Shown one piece after another: positions 23,960-32,783 of a stretch of 64,000 bases of DNA (position 1 is its first letter; the number at the start of each line of letters is the position of its first letter). The notes beneath the pieces are model-generated. The model was not told where the DNA came from. It saw only the letters and a list, made by a program, of their open reading frames with translations, and made no database searches. The translations under genes and the position numbers were made by a program. This DNA comes from Xenoacremonium recifei (taxonomy: Eukaryota; Ascomycota; Sordariomycetes; Hypocreales; Nectriaceae), in assembly GCA_012184525.1 (NCBI GenBank), contig WOFQ01000033.1, positions 186,001 to 250,000 of the forward strand, read 5' to 3'.

Positions 23960-24893
23960 TCAGATGCTGTTTCTTCTAGGTAGAGTTCGTGGTGTAGCTA
24001 CCAGTGATTCCAGGTGGCTCCATGTGCAACCTGGAGAGTGTCAGCCTTGGAATCGGACATTGGGAATGCAGCCCAGACTCACCTGGCGTTGGCTCGTCAT
24101 TCTCAGGCTCAACAACCTCCTCCTCAGCCCTTGGCCAAGGCCACAGGCCTTTTAACGGGCCGTCGTACATGGCATTGAGCCACGAGTCTGGGCATCCTCT
24201 TTTCCAATGGTACACCACCAAATCCCCCTCCTCGTTGCGAACCTCGGCTTTGTATACTTGGCTATGCTTGAGGTCGCTGAGTTTGAAGTCGTTCAGGGTC
24301 CGATACGTTTTCGCGGTGACATAAAGGGTTGAATCCTTCCAGTTCGGAACACGGAGTGAATATCCTCGGTGGTGGATGTCTTGGTCGAACTCCTCCACAT
24401 ACTCGGCGGTGCAGCCGTTGTCGAGTGCCATGACCATTGCCGGCGTTACGAAGAGGCCGTGGATCATGAGAGCGAGGAGGTTACCAGTGACAAAATGCAA
24501 CTTGCCATTCCATGCTGACTTGAGTTCATCCAGAGTGTAGGAGTCCTTGTTTTTACCGCAGAGACTGGAGAAATAAACCTTCACGTCCCACTTTCGAAAG
24601 AGGCCAAAGGGCAGTGCAACGGCGGCCTGGTAAGGCGGAGGAGGTTGTGTGCCGGGTTGCGTACCGGGTTGCGTACCGGGTTGCGTGCCAGGTTGTCGGC
24701 CGCGTTGTCGGCCGCGTTGTGTGCTGGCTTCTGAGCCGGATTCTGAGCTGGATTCTGTACTGGATTCTGTGCCGGACATATTGATGATGATAGGCGCTGT
24801 ATCTGGTGTAATTGTGTAAGAGGGAAAAGCATTCAAAGGATGTGGCTGGGAGAGACGTGATCCTAGATGTGGCCTGCAAAAGGCAAGTGTCAT
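23960..24893 (-). CDS. Orphan protein with Ser/Glu and GTQP repeats
   Basis: Preferred model: two exons, 24893-24083 and 24030-23960, giving 293 residues. The 52-nt intron has a GTGAGT donor, a GCTGAC branch site and a CTCCAG acceptor. If unspliced, the frame ends at 23976 with 305 residues. The start could also be the internal Met about 38 codons in (MSGTESS). After it comes a Ser/Glu/Thr-rich stretch, two RGRQ units and four GTQP units coded by a 12-nt minisatellite (about 24653-24700), then a PPPPY motif. The remaining 200 residues look folded, with one hydrophobic stretch (LLALMIHGLFVTPAMVMAL) and many Trp/Tyr. No signal peptide and no family I recognise. It lies at the edge of the accessory stretch and may be lineage-specific. 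Confidence 0.55.
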
Positions 24894-25579
24894 TGTCAGG
24901 CAAGCGAAACCTTGGAAGCTTGTGAGGCGAGAACTGCGTTCTTCCTGCCTGCTTCAGCATTCACCGTGGCCACTCAACCTCTCAGTCATAGACAGTGCAT
25001 TGCAGCATATTCTTCTCTATTTTTCTTAGGATTATGTCGTCCTAACACGGCAAACATCTGCGTGAGACTCTTGATCCGTTGTGGAATCTGGGACTGCGTA
25101 TTGAATCAGCCATCCATAGTGCTTGCTTTGAAACCGCACTCGCGTCTTCTGCAGCAACAACGACGACGTGCTTTTCCCGCTCCTGCTAGGCCGAGCTTGC
25201 CTTTCGAGTCATATCACAAACACCGCTCATGGTGTACTCAGAATTGCCCACATGTCCGCCACGACCAAGCCTTTGGGTTGCCCCCAGCGTTGATCATATC
25301 TGGAAGCAGCATATCCTGGTCCGGACCACCAGACTGACGCTGTAGTCCGGTTCAACGTATATGCTCAGGTCCTCGTGGCAATCAGGCTGGTGATGAATAG
25401 CCACTGTCCATCGATACGACTATGTTGTCCGACTTGGCGCCCGGAGAATCCTGCGACTCGTCGCTCTCGAGACCTTCCGAATCACGGCGTCGTGGACGTC
25501 CCCGTCGTAGCGGCTCCTAGGCCGCGCCCTGTGACTTTGGTGTTTTCCGGCGCTTCCTTTGCGGCCGCCTCGCCCCCGC
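24894..25579. other. Intergenic region between orphan gene and YAF9
   Basis: About 690 bp, holding the orphan gene promoter and the YAF9 3' UTR. A plus-strand ATG frame at 24867-25337 has no recognisable domain and overlaps the orphan start; not called. Confidence 0.5.
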
Positions 25580-26459
25580 CTAGGCAGGTTTGGCCGTCGC
25601 CGTAGCTGCCGTCGCCGCCGCATTCTCAGCCTTGAGGCTCGCCAGTAGATCCTCCTTGGCTTTGAGTTCGTCGAGAATAGCCTTGCGCATCGCCTCGACC
25701 TGGTCCTTGGCGTCGGCTAACTTCTTGACTTCCGCGGCCTCTGTCTCAAGACTGAAGGGTTGACCGGGGCGGTTGTGCGCGGGGATCATCGCTGAGTGCT
25801 CCCAAACTTCGTTGCTGTCCGGTCCTGGTAAGGGAGGCGGCGCGCGGTTCTTCCCTTTGCCCTTGCCACCGCCAGGGGGCTTCCAGCCTTTGGGCACAGC
25901 ACCGCTGGTGAGAATGTTGTAGAAAACCTCGTAAGGCTCGTTGAAGAGCTGCTCATCGTAGCTCCATGAGCGTACCTCGCCGTTCGTCGCGACCATTGAC
26001 TGTTTCTCTTCATCGGTGCGGCCGTAGGGGTGAAGCCGGAGGTAATGGTACAGAGTCTGCGGCTTCTCGCCAGATTCGTTGACGTAGTAGAGCTTGATAG
26101 TGATGTCGAATTCTCCCCAGCCTGTCTCGTTGACTACGAAGGGCTTTCCCGGTTCGCCCTCCACCACTGCAACGCCATGTTAACTTGGAATGTAGTGCGA
26201 GATGGGGACAGGGTCACGCACTTCGAACATAATTAGGGATCGATTCGTGGAGCTTGAACTGGACGCGCCGCAGCCAGTACGTGATGTCGGTGTCGTCGAG
26301 GCCCTTGACAAAGACCTGCCATGAGTGGGTGTGATTGTCGGGGACGCCAGCCGGTCGCGGGTTCGAGTCGGAGAATGGCAAAGCGGTGCTGCCGACAATA
26401 AACGGGCGGCGGACCTGAGTCAGCTTGACGCGCTTCCCGAGCTGATTAGGCGGTGCCAT
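25580..26459 (-). CDS. YAF9: Yaf9, YEATS-domain histone acyl-lysine reader
   Basis: Two exons, 26459-26222 and 26166-25580, give 274 residues; the 55-nt intron splits a Met codon (YVR-M-VEGEPG). The YEATS domain covers about residues 10-150: RRPFIVGS, HTHSWQVFVKGLDD, VQFKLHESI, then the hallmark NETGWGEFDITIKLYY and HYLRLHPYG. A Pro/Lys linker follows and the C-terminus (about 215-265) is a coiled coil of Glu/Lys/Ala heptads used for complex assembly. Yaf9 is a shared subunit of the NuA4 acetyltransferase and SWR1 H2A.Z-exchange complexes in the nucleus. Length matches fungal orthologues. It shares a 699-bp divergent promoter with COQ11, and that promoter contains an inverted-repeat element. 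Confidence 0.95.
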
Positions 26460-27158
26460 GGTTGCGACCTCAGCGCGCAGGGTTCTGCGATACCGATGCT
26501 GAGACGCGGTGATGAAAACTGTTAAAATCGCAGATGGATGGCGAGGTTTCGCGGAAACGTCAGCCTTGCAGATACTAGTGTACAGGGGTAAAGAATGTTA
26601 GTTCGGCCCACACGTGATCAGAGGTTTTGTCAGAATAACTGCTTAGGCCATTACGCCACCAAAAATTGATTTGTGGTAGCATAACGGAAATCCGCCCCTC
26701 TAAGACTCTTACAGAGTAATTATCGGAATAACCGGTTGGGCTTTACGCCACTAAAAATTAATTAGTAGTAATAGCATAACGCTTTATTCTAGCCCATCTG
26801 GCAGAACTAACATACTCTACCCCTGCGTCCCATGTAATCTGGCCAATGACGAGGCTTGGAGGATTCGCACTAAAACTGGACCCTCCAAATGCCCACCCCT
26901 GCAGTCGAGCTCCTACCTCAGCCTCACCCGATAGCGATGATTTCATCGACTTTCACGGTTGTGCAAACGGCACGTCTCGGTTTCCTTGAGTCTTCTATGT
27001 TCAGACTCTATCAATTCATGTTCTAATTCTGCTTTCATCCGTTTTTAGATTTCCTTTTGGCGTAATACGCCTCTGTTTCCAGCTTTCACAGCTTCCTCCT
27101 CTCATCCTGAGCTTCCTTCAATCCCGAAAATCGAACCACCACGAAAACCACCTTCAGA
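26460..27158. promoter_or_regulatory. Divergent YAF9/COQ11 promoter region
   Basis: 699 bp between two start codons facing away from each other. It is largely occupied by the inverted-repeat element. The COQ11-proximal 200 bp are pyrimidine-rich, as expected for a leader. Confidence 0.6.
26583..26825. mobile_element. MITE-like element with 22-bp terminal inverted repeats
   Basis: The left end, 26583-26604, and the right end, 26804-26825, are inverted copies matching at 20 of 22 positions; the element begins CAGGGGTA and ends TACCCCTG. It is 243 bp, AT-rich inside and has no coding capacity. Inside are two imperfect copies of a palindrome-like unit (about 26641-26687 and 26735-26782) around TTACGCCAC and GCATAACG. 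The copies differ mainly by C-to-T at CA and G-to-A at TG. I see no clear target-site duplication, so the superfamily is open; CAGGGG ends resemble hAT-type elements. Confidence 0.6.
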
Positions 27159-28098
27159 ATGTCCGCCGCAAAAAAGCTCGTCGTCTGCGGTGGCAATGGC
27201 TTCCTTGGATCGCGTATCTGCAAGTATGCAGTAGCAAGGGGCTGGGACGTCACCTCCATCAGGTATGCACTTCATCTCACTGTCGATCTTGCTGTCCGTC
27301 CGTGGCTGACTGTGCCTCTCCTCCTCCCTCAGCCGCTCAGGTGAGCCGCGATGGGACGCCGTCACTTCGTCAGCTTCGCCCCCTTCTTGGTCACACCAAG
27401 TCAGCTGGGAGCGCGGCGACATCTTGCGGCCGTCGACGTATGCGCCACTGCTCAAAGGTGCTGACTATGTCGTCCATAGCATGGGCATCCTGCTCGAGGC
27501 CGATTACAAGGGCGTCATTTCAGGCAAGGAGTCGCCTATCGCGGGGCTTCAGAAGGCCTTTGCGCCCGTCCGCGACCGCGGCATTCGGCCTCTGGAAACG
27601 GGGGCTGGCGAAGACATCAAGCCGGCGAATCCCCGCGACCAGTTCTCATACGAGGTGATGAACCGCGACAGCGCCATCACACTCGCCAAGCATGCCGCCG
27701 CCGAGAATACGAGCTCGTTCTGTTACATCTCCGCTGCGGCTGGCGCGCCCGTGTTGCCAGCACGGTACATTTCCACCAAGCGGGAGGCCGAGAGCAGCAT
27801 CGCTGCCAACTTCCCCAAGATGCGCGGCATCTTTATCCGTCCGCCCTTTATGTTTGATGAGTCGCGAAAGGTCACCATGCCCCTTGCTGCCATGGTTGGC
27901 CTGGGCACGCTGTTCAACGGCATTACTGGGAAGTACCTGAGCAACTTCATGGGGGCCGCTGGAACGAAGCCCCTGAGGGTGGAGACTGTTGCAGAGGCTG
28001 TAGTCGAAGCACTTAGCGATGAGACCGTATCAGGTCCAGTGGAAATTCCCGAGATCGAGGAGCTCGCGAGTAAAGCGTGGAGGAAGACCATGCTATGA
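27159..28098 (+). CDS. COQ11: Coq11-like mitochondrial NAD(P)-binding protein
   Basis: Two exons, 27159-27262 and 27333-28098, give 289 residues. The 70-nt intron splits a Ser codon and restores the typical ISRSGEPRWD junction. An atypical short-chain dehydrogenase fold begins at residue 5 with the dinucleotide loop VVCGGNGFLGSRIC, followed by GADYVVHSMGILLE, YEVMNRDSAITLAKHA, CYISAAAGAPVLPARYISTKREAE (candidate Tyr-Lys pair) and IRPPFMFDE. This is the YLR290C/Coq11 family, homologous to NDUFA9, which associates with the coenzyme Q synthome in mitochondria; a redox or assembly role in ubiquinone synthesis is known for the family. No strong classical presequence is seen. It ends 98 bp before the stop of convergent SYF2. 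Confidence 0.9.
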
Positions 28099-28196
28099 GA
28101 GTGTATTGGTAATCATGTAACAACACCGCTGTATAATACCCCCATCTGTAAGCACCAAAAACCAGACCCTATGTACAAATAAATCCATCAATCTCG

Positions 28197-29075
28197 TTAT
28201 ATCATGGTTCCCCGTTCGAAGCTGTCGCGAATCTCCGCCGTGTGCTTGTCGTAGAACCGCGCTAGTTTCTGGTTGAACTGCTTGTTCTTCTCGTTGATGT
28301 ACGTGACATCGCCATCGTCCCCGTTCTTCGCCATCCTCTCCCTCCTCTTCTTGAGTCTTGCCTCTTCTGATCGTCTAATATCATCCACAAGACGATCTAT
28401 CGCAGCCTTATCGGGTTTGTTTTGGGTAAAGGTAGTTGAATCAGCAGTCGAGTAGAAGGACCCGTCCTTATCGACGGCGATCAGTTCGCCATCCTCCGTC
28501 TCGACAATGTCCAAGCCACCCTGTGCAGCCGCCTTCTCAATCGCCGCCATCTTATCCTTTTCGTATTTCTCCATGTCTGGGTTGATGTTGCGCAGTTGTC
28601 GTTTGTAGACCTTGTTGCTCTCCTGCGTGTAGTCTTGGAAGGCGTTGTTGTCGCGGCCCGCAGCCTTCTTCTTCATGCGCTTGTCCCATTTCTCACTCTC
28701 ATCGATGGTCCAGTCCCAGGCGCGTTTTCGCTCGAAATCTTCACCAGCCTCTTCCACATCGGCCTTGAGAAGTTTGTGTGACGCGATCGCATGTTTTCGG
28801 TGCAGCGCCGTCAGCTGAGTCGGATCGGTGGCTAGCCTCTGGGATTCCAGGGTTGCCTCTTTGAGGTTTGTCTCCGCGGAAGTCTTTGCTCGAGCTTTCA
28901 GCGCTTTGAAGCGAGCCAGGCGCTCCTTGGCTTTTGAGGCAGCGTCTGATCCGGCATCGGTAGGTTTCGTCTCATCATTAGCTGGCGACTCTGAAGGTGC
29001 GCTTTCAGCAGGCTGGGCTTCATCAGCCGCTTCAGCAGTTGTTTCAGTTCTCCGTTTCTTAGCTGGGGGGGCCAT
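28197..29075 (-). CDS. SYF2: Syf2 pre-mRNA splicing factor
   Basis: A single exon of 292 residues beginning MAPPAKKRR (nuclear localisation-like). The N-terminal 50 residues are acidic and disordered. From about 50 onward it is highly charged and helical: SKAKERLARFKALKARAK, RKRAWDWTIDESEKWDKRMKKK, YTQESNKVYKRQLRNI, DKAAIDRLVDDIRRSEEARLKKRRERM and NEKNKQFNQKLARFYDKHT, which together are the SYF2 family signature. Syf2 belongs to the Prp19/NTC-associated proteins of active spliceosomes and links splicing to cell cycle progression. Length is near the usual 250-300. Convergent with COQ11 and divergent (606 bp) from the next gene. Confidence 0.94.
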   Translation of the reverse strand: MAPPAKKRRTETTAEAADEAQPAESAPSESPANDETKPTDAGSDAASKAKERLARFKALKARAKTSAETNLKEATLESQRLATDPTQLTALHRKHAIASHKLLKADVEEAGEDFERKRAWDWTIDESEKWDKRMKKKAAGRDNNAFQDYTQESNKVYKRQLRNINPDMEKYEKDKMAAIEKAAAQGGLDIVETEDGELIAVDKDGSFYSTADSTTFTQNKPDKAAIDRLVDDIRRSEEARLKKRRERMAKNGDDGDVTYINEKNKQFNQKLARFYDKHTAEIRDSFERGTMI

Positions 29076-29681
29076 GGTGTGTCGTTGTTGACGTGGAAGC
29101 GCAAAGAGATGTCGAGATCGTGAAGTTGAAAGTTGAGAAAGCGCCTCGCCTGTTTGCGAAAGCCGGAATAATTTAGGCCCAGACCCAATCAGGCTTCATG
29201 AGTAAGCGTGGCTTTCGTGCGCACCGCCACAGCTTCCATTGATCTGCCGAGCAATTGCGGACTCTAGCAAGCGGCCTTCAGTTGGCCCACTTCCCCGGAT
29301 GTTTGGCCAGCGGGCGGCGGGGCCACTAGAGCTTAGGGCAGTCGGGGTAATTGCTGCCCTGTGTCAGTGCCTGTAACCTTCCTGCTCAGGCCTTGGGGCC
29401 GCCTGCCACCACTGTTGCCGTGGGTGCCGCCTGCCCTGCCCAGTAAGCTGCCGGATGTTCCAAATGCGCAGGATGAGCTCGGCGGCAGAATGCCCTGGAA
29501 AGGAGATGCCGGCCCCTCCCGCCTTCCCTCGTTGCGACGCCTTCTGTCGCTGGCGAGCATTTTTCCAACCTCTTTCTCTTAATTGCAAGGAGCTTCGCAA
29601 TCACCCTTCGCAGACATCAATGCTCCTTCGGATGCATCGCTGGACCTCGATCAACGTCGCAGTCACTTCCTCTCGTCGACA
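29076..29681. promoter_or_regulatory. Divergent promoter region SYF2 / mitochondrial protein gene
   Basis: 606 bp between divergent start codons, GC-rich, no supported reading frame or motif. Confidence 0.5.
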
Positions 29682-31319
29682 ATGACAAGTCTCAGGGTAT
29701 TTGCGAGGCCACGCGGCACGAGGGCCTTCTTCACCAGCACCGCGCCTCCAGAAGATCACGAGCACTCGAAAATGTTCCTCCAGAGAACCGACAAGAAGAC
29801 GGGACAGATCTATTACGTCCTTAACTCGAAACCGTTTTCGCCGAAGCAACCTTCAAACACCGAGTTCTTTGCGATCAGCGACTTACTCCTCGACCTCGAC
29901 GCCGAAAACTGCAAAACAGTGCGCGAGATGACCGAGGATGACGAAGCAAAATTGACTTCGAGATGGAAAACGACACCGACCCGACGACGAATCCAAGACT
30001 GGTCCTCAGAGTTAGAGACACATTTGTATAAGACGCGAAGGACTGCGTTCGAGGCCTCAGTTCGACCGCTAAGTCATTGGGTGCCAACGTCACACGACAT
30101 CCTTTCCGCGGCATTTCGAGACAGCATCACATCAGCAGCACCATCAGCTAAAGCCACCAGAATTCGCGATGGTGCCTCGAAAATGGTGCCGCCTCCGCCG
30201 TCTCGAACGAATCATGAAGCGGGCCTGATGAATACAGTCTGTGTGGGAAATGACGTTTCGAGCACCACCTCGTCCAACCCCCATTTCCTTCTGGACATGA
30301 TGAAAGAGAGACGTGCTATCTCTAGCCTCGTCACCAGCAACTCCAAGAGGCCAGCGTTACTGGACTTCCAAGACCTTCTGAACAAGCAAATATCGATAGC
30401 TGGAGTACGCCAAGTAGCGACGCAAGCACTTGAGCTTGGCCTAGAGGCGAACAGTCGATTCCCGACCACACTTCAACAAGTCTGCCAGAAACTCCTAAAT
30501 GAAACCCCACAAGACCACGAGAGTCGGTTCCAAGTTTTGGCATTCATTGCGAACTTGGAACACCGGTTGTCATTGGTTGGTGCTCGCATTGGGCCTCTTT
30601 TAACCACTCGCGCAGAGAAACTATCAGCTGAAGTAGCTCGACCAGCTGCCACGTTCAAATACTTCCGAGCTGGGTTTCGGGATGGAAATTTAGACACCAA
30701 GATTGAAGCGACAATATCAGTACTAGAAATTTACGAGGGGCACCTGGCCTCTCCTGCTGACGACATTCTCCTAGATGCACTCGATCGCCAACATCTGCTA
30801 CAGATACTGACGGGCGTTGATCACCAAGGAAAGGTCGTCAGCGAGTCCGTGCGATCACTGTTGGCCCAAGCGAGCTCCGAGCATCCGCAACAAGCTTTGG
30901 CACTATACAAGTCCTGCATTCTACTCCTGGGCAGACTCGGTGCCGTGGCCACCCTCTGGACAGAGTGGCGTTCACCATTATCGGGTACCAAGAACCAAAC
31001 GGGGAAGGGAACCGCGGAAAGATACTCTAACCAAGGCAACTCGAATATATTCATCTCCGCTGTGAAGACTGCTTTGGCAGTGGCTCCTCGGTTTGAAGAG
31101 CTCAGGATACGAGGCGTGAATGACATGGGTTTGGTTGGGAATGCTTCGTTCGACTCGCAAACAATCGAAATGCAGGATCCCGATTGCTGGCTTTGGCAGC
31201 ACCCGGAAGTGACTTGCCGTCTGAACGAGGTAGAGGACGGAGATATCCGCGAGGCGTTGGAGCTGCCAATGGATAAGTGGATGGAGGCAGTGGGTGCTTT
31301 CCAGTTGCTGAATGTATAG
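29682..31319 (+). CDS. Uncharacterised protein, probably mitochondrial
   Basis: A single exon of 545 residues from ATG at 29682; the open frame extends upstream to 29583 but only with a TTG. The chosen N-terminus MTSLRVFARPRGTRAFFTS is Arg-rich, amphipathic and free of acids, as in a mitochondrial presequence. The early segment has MFLQRTDKKTGQIYYVLNSKPFSP, then acidic and Arg-rich helical stretches; the C-terminal 300 residues look all-helical, with spaced Leu and Ala that could be helical repeats (SIAGVRQVATQALELGL, VLAFIANLEHRLSLVGARIG). I do not recognise a named domain. A pentatricopeptide-like mitochondrial RNA factor is a possibility only, not supported by a motif. Confidence 0.75.
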   Translation: MTSLRVFARPRGTRAFFTSTAPPEDHEHSKMFLQRTDKKTGQIYYVLNSKPFSPKQPSNTEFFAISDLLLDLDAENCKTVREMTEDDEAKLTSRWKTTPTRRRIQDWSSELETHLYKTRRTAFEASVRPLSHWVPTSHDILSAAFRDSITSAAPSAKATRIRDGASKMVPPPPSRTNHEAGLMNTVCVGNDVSSTTSSNPHFLLDMMKERRAISSLVTSNSKRPALLDFQDLLNKQISIAGVRQVATQALELGLEANSRFPTTLQQVCQKLLNETPQDHESRFQVLAFIANLEHRLSLVGARIGPLLTTRAEKLSAEVARPAATFKYFRAGFRDGNLDTKIEATISVLEIYEGHLASPADDILLDALDRQHLLQILTGVDHQGKVVSESVRSLLAQASSEHPQQALALYKSCILLLGRLGAVATLWTEWRSPLSGTKNQTGKGTAERYSNQGNSNIFISAVKTALAVAPRFEELRIRGVNDMGLVGNASFDSQTIEMQDPDCWLWQHPEVTCRLNEVEDGDIREALELPMDKWMEAVGAFQLLNV

Positions 31320-32022
31320 CTTGACGAATGATTCCCAAAACCGACAATGTGGCTTGCTCGGGTGGGTGAGATACAGAGTGATTGGGACAGGGGACTGTCG
31401 TTGGGGTGTGCTTTGGCGTGTGGCAGCGGCTGATTCATCCTGCAGAAGAAGATGGACGGCGGGAAGCAAGGATATGACATGGATGGGAGGCACCCTCTCG
31501 CATACGACCCCGGCCATCAGTCAGCAACGCAGCTTTCAACAGAGCCTTTGAGATTCAGAATGCCGGCAAACGATGCTCGATGATAATACTATAAACTACC
31601 GCCAGGAACCAGGACAGCGATCCTCCCCGAGGAGACGGAACTGGGACTGGTTCATCCAGGCCAGGACACGGCATGGCCCATGCTGGCCGGGCTTGGCAGA
31701 CAGCAACCACTGGCAACCCCCGTCGGGCCTCGCTTCGCATGGGTGTCTCGAGCTCAGCAGTGGGTGTCCCCATCCAGCATTCAGCCCTGTGGGCACTGCC
31801 AGGAGAGGCGGGCATCGTGGTGTGGTCAGATGGAGGAAGCGTGCGTGCTGCAGGTTGAGCAAAGCTGAAAGTCGAGCCCGCGCCTCGCGATTGGAGAGAG
31901 CCCGGGCGATGGCGGTGGCTAGCTGCGCAAGCTGCGTCCAGGTCTCGGGCTGGTGCGAATCATCTGCCGCAGCGGTTGGACTAGTGCTGCACGCAGTGCA
32001 ACCGGTGGGATGGACAGCTGTT

Positions 32023-32058
32023 GGATGGGTGGATGGATGGATGGATGGATGGATGGGA
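32023..32058. repeat. (GGAT)n microsatellite
   Basis: A 36-bp tetranucleotide tract, nearly perfect, in the promoter region of the Kelch gene. Confidence 0.9.
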
Positions 32059-32527
32059 TTACGGGATACGTGCTGTGCTGCTGCTTGCTGCTGCTGCCGT
32101 TGCTGCTGCCGGCCCTCGTCTTCGTCCTCGTCCTCGTCCGCGTTCCTTGCTCGTCATACGCGGCTTCGTTTCGTCTCACCTCAGGCTGGCAATCTCGCTC
32201 TCTTTGGCATGAGCTCCGGGTGTGTCCCTCGAGCAGGCACACGGATACAAGACAATCTCTGCTGGGCGGTTGGTGTTGGTCTCCGTGGCGTTTGCATGGC
32301 TCGCTCCGTCAGCCCTCCGCCTAAGCCCCGGAACAAGACGGTTCCCTGCTTCGAACGGCGGCCAGAAGACTGCCAGAGAGCGCGCTGTGGATCTATCTAA
32401 TGCCTGTGCCCTCTTCAAAGGCGTTGTGAGGCGTCAGTCTCGACCGCAGACTATCTTCAGCCCCGGATCCCGTCCTGCCTCCGCCACCTCATCTACCGGC
32501 TGGCTTCCACCTGGGCCTCCCCTGCTG

Positions 32528-32554
32528 CCCAGCCCAGCCCAGCCCAGCCCAGCA
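32528..32554. repeat. (CCCAG)n microsatellite
   Basis: About five units of a pentanucleotide, about 230 bp upstream of the Kelch gene start. Confidence 0.85.
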
Positions 32555-32783
32555 CAGTCTCGTGTTGGCTGCACTGTGATTTTCTCCCTCTCTTTTCTTC
32601 CCCGTCAGCTCTTTTTCGCACGGATATACTGCAGAAAGCAAGGAAAAAGGAATAAGACCTCTCGTCAGTCGATACGCCATTGCCCTCTCTCCCCTCCGTT
32701 GCTCGTCCTCGTCGCGCACGAGCGGCCCTTCAGCCTGGATCGCCGCCTGAGAGCATGTATACACCGCCGTTCACTCGTGAGCC

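Larger units (their letters stand above)
31320..32783. other. Intergenic region before the Kelch gene
   Basis: 1.46 kb of GC-rich sequence with simple repeats and no supported gene; it contains the preceding 3' UTR and the Kelch gene promoter. The final 350 bp are pyrimidine-rich. Confidence 0.5.

Noticed and set aside
24867..25337. 156-codon plus-strand ATG frame
   Set aside because: Overlaps the start of the orphan gene on the other strand, with no recognisable domain.
29583..29681. N-terminal extension of the mitochondrial protein
   Set aside because: It would need a TTG start. The first ATG at 29682 gives a proper presequence.
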